A stretch of DNA of 64,000 nt, taken from assembly GCF_050296195.1 (NCBI RefSeq), contig NZ_JBNKRB010000062.1. One strand, given 5' to 3'. Below, one piece after another: positions 1 to 9,159 of this stretch (position 1 is its first letter; every line of letters starts with the position of its first letter). The DNA is from Gynuella sp050296195 (GTDB lineage Bacteria; Pseudomonadota; Gammaproteobacteria; Pseudomonadales; Natronospirillaceae). Made by a program: the position numbers and the translations under genes. The notes below the pieces were generated by a model that searched no databases, was not told where the DNA came from, and saw only the letters and a list, made by a program, of their open reading frames with translations.

Positions 1-274
1 CTGGGTCAAAATCGAACCCATGTACCACCCCCGGAGCTATACCAATAGCCTGATGAGGAAACAAGGCATGGCTTTCGCCATCCAGACTCACCACAGCTCT
101 ACCTTGCTGAACCAACAACAGCTGAAACAGGCGGGTATGCTTATGCGGCAAAATATGCCAATCATGCAAGCGACTGCGTTCAATTATTTGCTCGCAATGC
201 ACCAACTCCGGCATAGAAGCAGCCATTTCTTCGCCATATAACCGATAAGTTGGAATGGTCTGGCCCATCTTCAT
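1..274 (-). CDS. AraC-family regulator, PobR-like, N-terminal part (cut by window edge)
   Basis: The minus strand is open from an ATG at 274 to the window edge (91 codons, no stop). The translation reads like the cupin-type sensor half of AraC regulators: HDWHILPHKHTRLFQLLL, then QQGRAVVSLDGE and APGVVHGFDF, with His/Pro spacing typical of the effector-binding beta barrel. The DNA-binding half would lie beyond the left edge. It diverges from pobA, the usual place for the 4-hydroxybenzoate-responsive activator PobR, so control of pobA is inferred from position. A second in-frame ATG at 268 is an alternative start. Confidence 0.8.
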   Translation of the reverse strand, partial: MKMGQTIPTYRLYGEEMAASMPELVHCEQIIERSRLHDWHILPHKHTRLFQLLLVQQGRAVVSLDGESHALFPHQAIGIAPGVVHGFDFDP

Positions 275-447
275 ATGCTTACCTCACACCATGCATCTTT
301 GAAATGTACAAGAAGTTATCAGAATAGCCCATAGCGCTTTGCCGCCAATTTTATCAACATACCTGACACTAACTGAAACTATAAAAATAATCATTACCAA
401 CGTCGATGTTGGATGTAATACGGACGAACAATTCGCGGAGAACAATT

Positions 448-1632
448 ATGAAAACCACCGTAGCAATTATTGGATCAGGTCCTTCCGGGCTTCTGCTCGG
501 ACAACTACTGACTAAAGCAGGTATCGACAACGTCATTCTGGAAGCCAAAACCCGGGATTACGTTCTCAGCAGAATACGTGCAGGAGTACTCGAACAGGGA
601 ATGGTTGATCTACTGCGTAAAGCAGGTGCCGGTGCCAGAATGGACCAAGAAGGACTGGTACATGATGGCGTGAATATTTCCTGGAACGGGAAGCTGCACC
701 GTATTGACCTGAAAAAGATGTCTGGAGGCAGCAGCGTGATGGTATACGGACAAACGGAATTGACCCGTGACCTGATGGACGCTCGACTGGAATCTTCAGC
801 CCAGACTTTTTACGAAGCGCAGAATGTTCAACCTCATCAGGTGGATTCTGATCACCCCTACGTCACCTTCACTCATAATGGCGAGGACTATCGTCTGGAA
901 TGTGATTACATTGCCGGTTGTGACGGCTTCCACGGCGTATCCCGCAAAACTATTCCAGAAGATAAAATTACCGAATTTGAGCGGGTTTATCCGTTTGGTT
1001 GGCTGGGAGTGCTGTCCGACACTCCACCCGCTGCAGAAGAACTGATCTATGCGCACCACCCTCGCGGTTTTGCGCTGTGCAGCCAACGCAGCCTGACCCG
1101 TAGCCGCTACTACATTCAATGCTCGCTTGATGACAAAGTGGAAGACTGGTCGGATGAGCGGTTTTGGGAAGAATTGAAAAAAAGGCTGCCGGAAGACGTT
1201 GCCAACACCATGGTCACCGGGCCATCCATTGAAAAAAGTATCGCCCCATTACGCAGTTTTGTTGTCGAACCCATGCAATACGGGCGTTTATTCCTGGTTG
1301 GAGACGCAGCACATATTGTCCCTCCCACAGGCGCGAAAGGTCTGAATCTGGCCGCCAGTGATGTTCAGGCACTGTATTGCCTGCTGAAAGACGCCATTCA
1401 GCAAAACAACCCCGCGGCCCTGGAACGATATTCCGAGGTGGCATTACGCCGTATCTGGAAAGCTGAACAGTTTTCCTGGTGGATGACCAACCTGCTGCAC
1501 GACCTGAGTGCATCACCATTCGAAGCCAAAATGCAGGACGCCCAGCTGGCGCATTTGCTGGAGTCTACAGCCGGTCAGACACTGATTGCAGAACAATACG
1601 TCGGCCTGCCATATGAGTTAAAGGAAGACTAG
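448..1632 (+). CDS. pobA: 4-hydroxybenzoate 3-monooxygenase
   Basis: FAD-dependent aromatic hydroxylase that converts 4-hydroxybenzoate to protocatechuate with NADPH and O2, feeding the beta-ketoadipate pathway in the cytoplasm. From the ATG at 448 (preceded by a GGAG-like site) it is 394 residues, the length of the Pseudomonas enzyme. Visible motifs are the FAD dinucleotide fold GSGPSG at residues 9-14, the DG motif in IAGCDGFHG near 155, and the second FAD motif LVGDAAHIVPPTGAKGLN near 280. An upstream in-frame start at 406 would add 14 residues without homologous character, so 448 is preferred. The TAG stop lies inside the terminal repeat of the adjacent 212-bp element. Confidence 0.96.
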   Translation: MKTTVAIIGSGPSGLLLGQLLTKAGIDNVILEAKTRDYVLSRIRAGVLEQGMVDLLRKAGAGARMDQEGLVHDGVNISWNGKLHRIDLKKMSGGSSVMVYGQTELTRDLMDARLESSAQTFYEAQNVQPHQVDSDHPYVTFTHNGEDYRLECDYIAGCDGFHGVSRKTIPEDKITEFERVYPFGWLGVLSDTPPAAEELIYAHHPRGFALCSQRSLTRSRYYIQCSLDDKVEDWSDERFWEELKKRLPEDVANTMVTGPSIEKSIAPLRSFVVEPMQYGRLFLVGDAAHIVPPTGAKGLNLAASDVQALYCLLKDAIQQNNPAALERYSEVALRRIWKAEQFSWWMTNLLHDLSASPFEAKMQDAQLAHLLESTAGQTLIAEQYVGLPYELKED

Positions 1633-1840
1633 TGTAGTGTCCTGAAAAAGCACCTCAAGATGTTCACAGCGAGGCGCAGCTCTTGACAATGGAGCTCCCT
1701 TGTCAAGAGCTGGAACGAAGCGGTAGGCGTCTTGAGGGTTTCTCGAAGAATGGGACGCCGTTAGCTGAACTTAACGTAGAGTTGCGAAGTGAATTCGGCG
1801 GCCCATTAAAATATGCGTTTTATTTGAGGCACTACACTAG
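1629..1840. mobile_element. MITE-like element, 212 bp, terminal inverted repeats and two internal hairpins
   Basis: Both ends start with CTAGTGTAGTG read inwards (1629-1639, and 1830-1840 on the other strand), with similarity continuing a few bases. Inside are two imperfect palindromes. The first has an outer arm CCTCAAGA (1653-1660) pairing with TCTTGAGG (1730-1737) and a perfect 11-bp core GCTCTTGACAA / TTGTCAAGAGC (1679-1689 / 1700-1710). The second pairs TGGGACGCCG near 1751 with CGGCGGCCCA near 1796. No transposase is encoded. Size, inverted ends and no coding content fit a miniature inverted-repeat element. The CTAG at each end could be target duplication or part of the palindromic repeat. 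Confidence 0.7.
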
Positions 1841-1917
1841 GGCCTTATTCTCACCCTGGCGGTTGACCCCCGACCGCCCATCTGCCCAAAATAGCGGCTT
1901 TTATCAGGCAGAAATAC

Positions 1918-2808
1918 GTGCAAACGGACACTTATCCACTGCGATTGGGCATGGCCATGTGGTCACACTCACAATGGCGAGACACGGTATACGGCGGCAA
2001 ACACGAAACGGCCGAGCGACTGGCGCGGTACTCTGAGATTTTCAGTACCGTTGAGGGCAACACCACGTTTTACGCCACACCCCATCAGACAACCGCACGG
2101 GATTGGAGCGAGGCTGTCGCCAACGATTTCCGCTTCACTTTTAAGTTTCCACAGGAAATCACCCATAAGCGGCTATTACGGTCTTGCAGCCAGGAATTGC
2201 AGACATTTCTGCATAATATGTCTCCCTTGATGGAAAAAACCGGTCTCTGGAAAATTCAATTGCCGAAGTTCTTTGGTCCTGCAGAACTACCGTTATTGCA
2301 GGCTTTCATGGGCAAACTGCCAAAGGAGATGAATATTGGCGTAGAAGTCCGCCATGATGCATTTTTTGCCAAGGGAGCCGATGAGCAACAACTGAACCGG
2401 CTGCTTATGGATCATAAGGCTAACCGCATAATCATGGACAGTCGGCCAGTATTTGCAGCGCCACCGGATACCCCGGCCATCATCGATGCTCAAAAGAAAA
2501 AGCCCAGGGTGCCTGTGCATGCTATCGCGACAGCAAAGTATCCCGTCATCCGCTTCATCGGCCATCCTACGCTGGACGCCAATAACGACTTTTTTCACAG
2601 CTGGATCGGCAAGATCTGTCAGTGGATAACGGACGGGTGCCGGCCGTATCTGTTCATTCACACACCCGATAATATTGAAGCCCCAACATTGGCTCGCGAA
2701 CTATATCGACAACTGAGTGACCATTGGCTGCAATTTCATAAAACACAACTACCAGTGATCAAAACGCCGACACCGCCGGAATCGAACCAACTCGGGCTGG
2801 CTCTGTGA
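1918..2808 (+). CDS. DUF72 (YecE-like) family protein
   Basis: 296 residues, TIM-barrel DUF72 family of unknown biochemical role. Recognisable family blocks are LRLGMAMWSHSQWRD at the N-terminus, YSEIFSTVEGNTTFYATP, FRFTFKFPQEITH, the LGPxxLPLL-like segment GPAELPLLQAF, and EVRHDAFF. The GTG at 1918 is used because it keeps the short strand before LGMAMW; the first ATG, inside the LGMAMW motif, would remove conserved residues. It lies just beyond the 212-bp element and converges on the GFA gene with a 20-bp gap. Confidence 0.85.
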   Translation: MQTDTYPLRLGMAMWSHSQWRDTVYGGKHETAERLARYSEIFSTVEGNTTFYATPHQTTARDWSEAVANDFRFTFKFPQEITHKRLLRSCSQELQTFLHNMSPLMEKTGLWKIQLPKFFGPAELPLLQAFMGKLPKEMNIGVEVRHDAFFAKGADEQQLNRLLMDHKANRIIMDSRPVFAAPPDTPAIIDAQKKKPRVPVHAIATAKYPVIRFIGHPTLDANNDFFHSWIGKICQWITDGCRPYLFIHTPDNIEAPTLARELYRQLSDHWLQFHKTQLPVIKTPTPPESNQLGLAL

Positions 2809-2828
2809 GCCAGGCACTATCACATCAG

Positions 2829-3242
2829 TCAACTCTCGGGATAACCCGAATGGGTTGGCAAGCCATCCCCCTCACAACTCCAGCGGACCCTGGAATCCCA
2901 AAATATGCGGCTTGATGGAGATATTCCTGGATCTGTATCCAGAGACCCGGATGGCACCACCACATAGCCACTACGACTAAGACGAGGTAAAGGCGAACCA
3001 CAACAACGACAAAACCATTTACCAAAACTTTTTGCATCAGAAAGCTCAAAACGACTGATCAAATCCTCACCGGACAGCCAGGAAATCTGATCCATCCCCA
3101 CCAACAGATTCGTTGCATGCCCGGTACCTGTGCCCTTACGGCACCGGCCACAATGGCAATGCCGCATCGTTTCAAAGGGAGGCTGGAGACTGAATCGAAC
3201 CTTGCCACACAGACAACTTCCTTCAACAACTGATACATCCAT
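2829..3242 (-). CDS. GFA-family (glutathione-dependent formaldehyde-activating enzyme/CENP-V fold) protein
   Basis: 137 residues with the zinc cysteine pattern of the GFA superfamily: C10-x-C12, then C29-x-C31-x2-C34 in RHCHCGRC, and C78-x-C80-C81 in WFCRCCGSPLP. The family ranges from S-hydroxymethyl-glutathione handling to uncharacterised small zinc proteins, so the substrate cannot be given. It is an isolated gene converging on the DUF72 gene. Confidence 0.88.
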   Translation of the reverse strand: MDVSVVEGSCLCGKVRFSLQPPFETMRHCHCGRCRKGTGTGHATNLLVGMDQISWLSGEDLISRFELSDAKSFGKWFCRCCGSPLPRLSRSGYVVVPSGSLDTDPGISPSSRIFWDSRVRWSCEGDGLPTHSGYPES

Positions 3243-3607
3243 ACATATCTCCTACGATTTTTTTCATCATTTCATGACCCGCCAATCGGGGACCCTCAGC
3301 TATTCCCGGGGCATCCACCTGAATATCAATCAAAAAGACATCCACCCAGCTAGATTATTCATTCGCTGGACACCCACTCAAGCTTGATTGCTATTTTCAA
3401 TATATTTAACGGAATCATCCAGCAAGAATGTATTGGAACATCAGCTCCTGCCCACTCAGAGGGACGTTAAGGCAAATACGGTCTGTTTACCAAAGGATTG
3501 CAAGCCAGCAGTAAATTCAGCACGGAATCCTTGCATAAAAGCCATATTTCGGTAGTTTAGCCGCTCTATATGAATTACCGTTTTTTTACATACTATAAGG
3601 AGTTCTT
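3243..3607. other. Intergenic region, 365 bp, no gene seen
   Basis: Divergent spacer between the GFA gene and the small exported protein. No coding pattern, tRNA or strong hairpin was found. The last 15 bases carry an AAGGAG ribosome site for the gene at 3608; promoters for both genes must lie here but none is clear enough to mark. Confidence 0.5.
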
Positions 3608-4057
3608 ATGCGCATTACCCGCTGGTTCTTGGCTTTGCTTGTGATAACTACCGGCTCATCGGCGTTTGCAGCCAATAAAGCAATCGGTACAGATGTGGTT
3701 CGGATCCTGGACGAACATCAGGTTGTCGGCGAAGCTTTCAATCTTTTTTATCAGCATGGACTGGCTCGTAATTCTGCTGTTGTATTCTCAGTTGCCCGGG
3801 ATTCAGATAAAGACATGATGCTGGAAGGTGCATTTAAAGCCTATTCCGGCGCAGCGTTCTCCAGTGTGTATTATCAAGTGGGCGGTAACCTTTTTGACTA
3901 CAACGACGACAGCGAGCTGGGTATTCATGCCGCCATTGGCTACGAACGCAGTCCAGCACGGAATTTTGTGTTTTTCGGAACCGTTAAAGTGACCATCATG
4001 CCCGACTCTGACTACACTCAATTCTCCCCCATGCTGGGCGCAATGTTTGCGTTTTAA
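3608..4057 (+). CDS. Small exported protein, probably an outer-membrane beta-barrel
   Basis: 149 residues. The start has AAGGAG six bases upstream. Residues 1-21 form a signal peptide (R3/R5, hydrophobic core FLALLVITTGSS, cleavage after AFA). The mature part alternates short aromatic/hydrophobic strands (AVVFSVARD, SSVYYQVGGNLFDY, LGIHAAIGYERS, FVFFGTVKVTI) and ends MLGAMFAF, a C-terminal aromatic strand typical of outer-membrane barrels. I do not recognise the family. Probably monocistronic, with a hairpin just downstream. Confidence 0.75.
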   Translation: MRITRWFLALLVITTGSSAFAANKAIGTDVVRILDEHQVVGEAFNLFYQHGLARNSAVVFSVARDSDKDMMLEGAFKAYSGAAFSSVYYQVGGNLFDYNDDSELGIHAAIGYERSPARNFVFFGTVKVTIMPDSDYTQFSPMLGAMFAF

Positions 4058-4069
4058 GCAGTGTTATCT

Positions 4070-4091
4070 GACCGGGTCATATAACCCGGTC
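4070..4091 (+). terminator. Hairpin downstream of the small exported protein gene
   Basis: Perfect 8-bp stem GACCGGGT / ACCCGGTC with a six-base loop, 12 bp after the stop. No strong T-run follows, so termination is plausible but unproven. Confidence 0.5.
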
Positions 4092-4413
4092 CTTGAAACA
4101 TTATTGTGCGTTGGAGTTGAATAGCCAGTGAGGTCATTCAATACGATTATCCCGCTTACAAATCATTGGTATTTTCATCATCAACAGCCATTGCTTCTAA
4201 ATACACCACATAAAGAAACTCTGTTCCGGCTAACAGCTGCTAAACTGCAAGCTGAACGATAAATCATAAAAATGTCCCCACAAGCCGGCGAAATTAGCCA
4301 AAAACTTTCCAAGCCGTTAAAATCGCCGCCTTTGAAATACCCTGCCCGGAGCCATATTGAGATTTCACTGTTTATCATAACAACTCAGGCTCACCACTAT
4401 TATTAGGATATTT
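4092..4413. other. Intergenic region, 322 bp, no gene seen
   Basis: Lies between the exported-protein hairpin and the phosphatase gene. Only short shadow frames are present. The end carries an AGGA ribosome site for the gene at 4414. The promoter of the phosphatase/exporter operon is expected here. Confidence 0.45.
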
Positions 4414-5124
4414 ATGGCCAAGAAGAACTTCATTGTTCACCGTTACCGAAGCTGGAGAAAAACCTGGAACCAGAATCTTGACTCCCCTCTGAAACGTTTT
4501 TTTGCCCACCTGGATGCTGTTTTTATCGATCATTCATTTTTTCGCATCTGGTTTCAAAATTTTCACCAGGTGGCCGAAGGCGTCTATCGTTCTAACCAGC
4601 CTTCGCCAAGGCAAATCCGAAAACTGCATCGTATGGGAATCCGGACCATTGTGAACCTGCGTGGCGCCAGCGAGTTTGGCTCCTATGCTCTGGAACGGGA
4701 AACCTGCAAAGAATTGGGTATCAAATTAATAGACTTGCGTATGTATTCACGCCGTATGCCCAGTGTGGAAAGTGTTCTGGAAGCACAGAAAGTCTTCGCC
4801 AACCTGGAAAAACCGGTATTGTTGCACTGTAAAGCAGGTTCTGACCGTGCCGGTCTGGGCTCTGCCTTATACAGCTTGCTGATTGATGGACAACCGATCG
4901 AAGTCGCACAGAAGCAACTGAGTTTCAAATATCTGCACATCAAAGCCGCCAAGACCGGACGTCTGGACCACTTTTTTGAAAGCTATCGTCGCTTCAATGT
5001 ACAAACCCCAACGCCATTTTTGGACTGGCTGCAGAACCATTATGACCAAGAACACGAATTACAGACGTTCCATGCCAATGGCCTGGCCAACACACTGATA
5101 GACCGGATTTTAAATCGTGAGTAA
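4414..5124 (+). CDS. Tyrosine/dual-specificity phosphatase-like protein
   Basis: 236 residues. The PTP signature is complete: H138-C139-KAGSD-R145 (C-x5-R loop HCKAGSDRAG), preceded by the family strand VYRSNQPSPRQIRKL and IRTIVNLRG (residues 58-83). The likely reaction is phosphomonoester hydrolysis through a cysteinyl-phosphate, with protein, lipid or inositol phosphate as possible substrate. There is no signal peptide, so it is cytoplasmic. The 3' end overlaps the exporter gene by 8 bases (GTGAGTAA), indicating translational coupling and a shared role, perhaps in lipid A or envelope lipid handling; that role is inference. Confidence 0.85.
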   Translation: MAKKNFIVHRYRSWRKTWNQNLDSPLKRFFAHLDAVFIDHSFFRIWFQNFHQVAEGVYRSNQPSPRQIRKLHRMGIRTIVNLRGASEFGSYALERETCKELGIKLIDLRMYSRRMPSVESVLEAQKVFANLEKPVLLHCKAGSDRAGLGSALYSLLIDGQPIEVAQKQLSFKYLHIKAAKTGRLDHFFESYRRFNVQTPTPFLDWLQNHYDQEHELQTFHANGLANTLIDRILNRE

Positions 5125-6850
5125 ACCCAAGGCGTCACTCATAAAACGGCTCTGGAAAGAGTACGTGTCCAAACACATGCTGTTATTGCTGGTGGCGATC
5201 ACTTTGATGGTAATCGAAGGCAGTACCATGGGTTTGTTGAGCTATTCCGTTAAGCCATTGTTCGACAACATCTTCGTCGATAAAAGCGCGAATATGATTG
5301 GTCTCGTAGCCATCGGAATTTTTCTCATTTTCACTGTTCGCGGTCTCAGCGCCTTTGGTCAACGCTCCATAACAGTCACAATTGGCCTGCGGGTGATTAC
5401 TGATATTCAGAAAAACATTGTCCGTCACCTGCTGGGCCTGGACAGTAGTTTTTACAGCCGCAACCCGCCTGGAGCATTGATTGAACGGGTACGTGGGGAT
5501 TCTCAGGCGTTGCAAAGCTTCGCCAGTAACGCTCTCATCGTATTCGGCCGGGATACGTTCAGCCTGATATCGTTACTGTCTGTGGCCCTCTGGGTAGACT
5601 GGAAATGGACGCTTATCGCCTTCATTGGCACTCCACTTCTGGTTTTTCCAATTCGAGGTTTGCATATACTGATTCGTAAGACGACTCGACGGGCACGACA
5701 ATCTTCAGCAGATATATCCAACCGCCTGAACGAAATTTTCCACGGTATCAAAGCCATCAAACTCAACAATGCAGAACAACACGAACATGGCCGTTTTGCA
5801 GAGGAAGTCAGGAAATACCTGAAGGTACAATCCCATTCCGAATACGGTAAAGCGGCTCTGCCATCCATGATCGATATTATTGCTGGCGCTGGATTTGTCG
5901 GAGTTCTTATTTTTGGTGGCCAGCAAATCGTAAATGGCGATAAAACCATCGGTGAATTCATGAGCTTCTTTACAGCACTGGGGCTTCTGTTTGATCCGAT
6001 TCGTCGCCTCAGTGGGCTTGGTGGAAATGTGCAGGCCGCTATGGCGAGTCTGGAGCGAATCTACACACTGTTTGATGAGCAACCGACAATTGTTAACGCC
6101 CCGGCCCCCAAACCCGTCACCAATCCACAAGGAGACGTCTGTTTTAACAGTGTGACCTTTGGCTACAATAATCAACCGGTACTCAGAGGCATCAGCTTTA
6201 CAGCACCCGCTGGCAAAACCACTGCCCTGGTCGGTCCTTCTGGTGCAGGGAAAACAACGATATTCAATCTGCTTTGCCGACTGGAAGATGTAGAAAGCGG
6301 TGAAATCCTGATCGGTGGCCAGCCACTGTCGGAAATCGACATTGTTGATCTGCGTAATCAGATTTCAGTTGTCAGTCAGGAATCTGCTCTATTTGATGAA
6401 ACGATCTACGACAATATTGCGTTCAGCCGCCGCAGTGCTGAAGATGACGAAATTGAAATTGCCGCTAAAGTCGCATTGGTAAAAGAGTTCTCTGACCTGC
6501 AATCTGAAGGACTGCAAACCCTTGCTGGCCCAAGGGGATCAAACCTGTCTGGCGGCCAAAAGCAAAGAGTGATCATTGCCCGGGCATTATTGCGCAGTGC
6601 ACCGATACTGCTGCTTGATGAAGCGACCTCTGCATTGGATACCCGCACAGAACAGAAAATCCAACATGCTCTGGAAACCGCGGCAAAAGGTAAAACCACG
6701 ATCGTGATTGCCCATCGTCTTTCCACTGTTCGTTCCGCCGATATCATTCATGTCATCAAGGATGGTCAGGTGATTGAGTCCGGCAGTCATGAACAACTGA
6801 TTGCACTTGACGGTGCCTACAAAGAACTCAACCGAACCCTCGAACAATAA
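5117..6850 (+). CDS. msbA: MsbA-type lipid ABC exporter (half-transporter, TMD-NBD fusion)
   Basis: 577 residues with an N-terminal six-helix membrane domain (about 1-310) and a C-terminal ATPase: Walker A GPSGAGKTT near 373-381, signature LSGGQ near 476, Walker B ILLLDEATSALD near 498 and the H-loop IAHRLST. Length and the opening helices (GLLSYSVKPLFDNIF) fit MsbA, which flips lipid A-core across the inner membrane as a homodimer; a general lipid/multidrug exporter is the alternative. The GTG start at 5117 is inside the end of the phosphatase gene. No lpxK follows, unlike the usual msbA-lpxK pair. Confidence 0.88.
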   Translation: MSKPKASLIKRLWKEYVSKHMLLLLVAITLMVIEGSTMGLLSYSVKPLFDNIFVDKSANMIGLVAIGIFLIFTVRGLSAFGQRSITVTIGLRVITDIQKNIVRHLLGLDSSFYSRNPPGALIERVRGDSQALQSFASNALIVFGRDTFSLISLLSVALWVDWKWTLIAFIGTPLLVFPIRGLHILIRKTTRRARQSSADISNRLNEIFHGIKAIKLNNAEQHEHGRFAEEVRKYLKVQSHSEYGKAALPSMIDIIAGAGFVGVLIFGGQQIVNGDKTIGEFMSFFTALGLLFDPIRRLSGLGGNVQAAMASLERIYTLFDEQPTIVNAPAPKPVTNPQGDVCFNSVTFGYNNQPVLRGISFTAPAGKTTALVGPSGAGKTTIFNLLCRLEDVESGEILIGGQPLSEIDIVDLRNQISVVSQESALFDETIYDNIAFSRRSAEDDEIEIAAKVALVKEFSDLQSEGLQTLAGPRGSNLSGGQKQRVIIARALLRSAPILLLDEATSALDTRTEQKIQHALETAAKGKTTIVIAHRLSTVRSADIIHVIKDGQVIESGSHEQLIALDGAYKELNRTLEQ

Positions 6851-6858
6851 AGTTATAA

Positions 6859-6889
6859 GCTTCCAGTACACACTGAGTGTGCTGGAAGC
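6859..6889 (+). terminator. Hairpin after msbA
   Basis: GCTTCCAG pairs with CTGGAAGC around an inner CACAC/GTGTG stem. It starts 8 bp after the msbA stop. The following bases are not a clean T-run. Confidence 0.5.
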
Positions 6890-7020
6890 CTCTGCTATAT
6901 CATCTGCAACTTTACTCCAGACTTTCTGTGATGTGTTTCGAAATCAAACTCAAGACCCGTGTTTATTCAAACGAGATTAATTTATGATCAAATCTTTGTT
7001 AAGCATACGTAGGTTTTATC

Positions 7021-7581
7021 TTGAAATTCTTGGTGTTTTGCATCTGTCTGCTGTCTATTAGTGCCAATGCTGAGGTGATCGTCAACGAAAGTTACGATTA
7101 CTACAGTATTTATTCCGAAAGCAAAGGCGAACTACTGGATACCTTAAATATCTTTTCACCAATCCAAACAGATGGAAAAACATTTCATGGGAGCACCAGT
7201 CATTACATAAACTGGGATTTTCAGTGGGAAACACAGGAAGAACAATGTCTGATAACAACGGTGACCGTAACTGCTGACATTACATTTACGTTACCTGAAA
7301 TCTACACGTACTCTGACGAAGTTTCGGCTATCTGGAATCAATGGTATCCACAACTCGTTGCCCACGAGAATACTCACGCCGATTATGCAATACAAACCGC
7401 GCGGGCAATTGAACAATCCATAAAAGACCTCCCGACTTACCCAGATTGTGATCAGCTCAGAGCCGAAGTTCATACCGTCGCCGAACAACAGATGAACAGA
7501 CTCAACCAGATGAACAAAGAGTATGATCTTCAAACAAACCATGGCGAAACAGAAGGTGCGTGGCTGAAGTCGCATTTATAA
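7021..7581 (+). CDS. DUF922-family secreted zinc-protease-like protein
   Basis: 186 residues, TTG start. Residues 1-17 are a signal peptide ending SANA. The family hallmark is the H115-E-N-T-H119 zinc-binding helix in LVAHENTHADYAIQ, followed by AREIE-like ARAIEQSI. Upstream is the typical beta-rich segment with INWDFQW and CLITTVTVTADITFTLPE. A periplasmic metallopeptidase is expected, but no substrate is known. There is no better in-frame start, and the gene stands alone. Confidence 0.75.
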   Translation: MKFLVFCICLLSISANAEVIVNESYDYYSIYSESKGELLDTLNIFSPIQTDGKTFHGSTSHYINWDFQWETQEEQCLITTVTVTADITFTLPEIYTYSDEVSAIWNQWYPQLVAHENTHADYAIQTARAIEQSIKDLPTYPDCDQLRAEVHTVAEQQMNRLNQMNKEYDLQTNHGETEGAWLKSHL

Positions 7582-7693
7582 TCAACTAGCGGACTAAAGC
7601 GAATGCTTTTTTCTGGAAGCTTTCTTCAGGAGTACGACGAAGACAGGTACTGTTCCGGGTACCCATAAACACTTATGGCATAGGTATATAGTA

Positions 7694-8092
7694 ATGATGA
7701 CCGCCGAATTGATCATTATCCAAAAAATACGGGCAGCATTTTCTATCCCTCAAGACATATCTGATGAATGGATAACCCGCAATACATATATCTTTGAAAC
7801 TGTCGATGCCAAAGAAGCTATAAATTACCTTCCTATTTTCATGATATGGGTACTTAACAACCACCGGGCAAACCCTCAGTCCTCAGCATACATTCACCTT
7901 TTGCAAGCACTGAACGAATACAGCAAGTGCAAACGCAATAACAATCCTCATCTGAATCTGTGGCATCAACTGAATAAGCAACAGAAAGCAGTAGTCAGGG
8001 CATTTCTTAAACATCTGCTTGAAAACCAGTCGGCAAATATCGATCGCCAGGATATTCAGAAAATACTTGATCGATTCGCAGCAGTTGAATAA
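7694..8092 (+). CDS. Conserved-looking hypothetical protein, 132 aa
   Basis: Helical, soluble, no signal peptide. It starts at a double ATG. The sequence is rich in Asn, Gln and Lys, with EWITRNTYIFETVDAKEAINYLP and a C-terminal helix pair LWHQLNKQQKAVVRAFLKHLLEN. The layout resembles small uncharacterised gammaproteobacterial proteins in which a calculated position is followed by a C-terminal helical repeat, but I do not recognise the family. Isolated, 51 bp before the acetyltransferase. Confidence 0.6.
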   Translation: MMTAELIIIQKIRAAFSIPQDISDEWITRNTYIFETVDAKEAINYLPIFMIWVLNNHRANPQSSAYIHLLQALNEYSKCKRNNNPHLNLWHQLNKQQKAVVRAFLKHLLENQSANIDRQDIQKILDRFAAVE

Positions 8093-8143
8093 TGATCAAC
8101 TTGTTTGTACGGACAAAATCGATCTTTCTGATCGATAATTATC

Positions 8144-8944
8144 ATGATTTCAATCACACAACAACAAAAGTACTTTGAACGTATCGGCGTAAGCTCACTG
8201 TCAGAGCACCCCGGACAGTTACTCTCACAACTTCACCTGACTCATTTACGCCAACTTCCTTTTGAAAATCTGGATATTACATTCAACCGAAAAATCAGTC
8301 TCAATCCGGCAGATATATTTGATAAATTAATCAATCAACGCCGTGGTGGTTTTTGTTATGAACTTAACTATGGTTTTTATCTGTTGCTGAGCAGCCTGGG
8401 ATTCGAGGTAACACTACTCGCTGGACGGGTATTTGATGGCCAACAGTATGGTCAGGAATTTGACCATTTATTATTATCCGTTGAATTGGCCGATGGACCT
8501 GTGATTGCCGATGTCGGGTTTGGGGATTCCTTTAACATGCCCCTCCCTATGGATGGTTCGGCGCTGGTCGAACAGCATGCAGCTCATAAAATTAGCAAGG
8601 AAAATAATCATTTTTCCATACTCAAAAGCACAGATAGCACCACTTGGAAACCGCAGTATATTTTTACCACTATTCCCAGAACTCTGGATGATTTTTGCCA
8701 GATGGCCAACTATCACCAGACCTCACCGCATTCTGTGTTCACACAAAAAACAATTTGTTCCCGATTGACTCAGGATGGACGTATTACTTTGTCAGGTCGC
8801 AAACTGATTGAGTTGCAGGGTCAGCAAAAAACCGAACGGTTACTGGAAAGCGCGGAACAATTTTGTTTGACGTTGAAGCAGCAGTTTGACATAACTCTAC
8901 CTGCCGGTTTTCAGGTGAAAAAATGGTTTACCGGACAAGTCTGA
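8144..8944 (+). CDS. nat: Arylamine N-acetyltransferase
   Basis: 266 residues. The catalytic triad is visible: C71 in RRGGFCYELN, H108 in EFDHLLL and D123 in VIADVGFGD, each in the family's conserved context. It transfers acetyl from acetyl-CoA to arylamines, hydrazines or related aromatic amines in the cytoplasm. Length is usual for bacterial NAT. It is a single gene converging on the lut operon. Confidence 0.95.
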   Translation: MISITQQQKYFERIGVSSLSEHPGQLLSQLHLTHLRQLPFENLDITFNRKISLNPADIFDKLINQRRGGFCYELNYGFYLLLSSLGFEVTLLAGRVFDGQQYGQEFDHLLLSVELADGPVIADVGFGDSFNMPLPMDGSALVEQHAAHKISKENNHFSILKSTDSTTWKPQYIFTTIPRTLDDFCQMANYHQTSPHSVFTQKTICSRLTQDGRITLSGRKLIELQGQQKTERLLESAEQFCLTLKQQFDITLPAGFQVKKWFTGQV

Positions 8945-9159
8945 TAAACCTCACTCATATTTGGTCATTACGGCCATACAAATCGTCCCCATGTTTATCT
9001 TCACGGTGCAGGAAAGTTTACTGGCAGCACCAACGCTCAGCTTGACTACCCTGGATTTGCCCCCCAGTTATGCGACCAGCCCCCCAAACTGTAATATCCT
9101 TTGATTATCGTCTGTGCCATGAGGAAGTAGTTACTCTGGCTGGAAATCAGCCATCCTCG

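Noticed and set aside
1683..2036. 117-residue plus-strand frame over the MITE-like element and the DUF72 start.
   Set aside because: It crosses the hairpins and reads the DUF72 gene in the wrong frame; no family resemblance.
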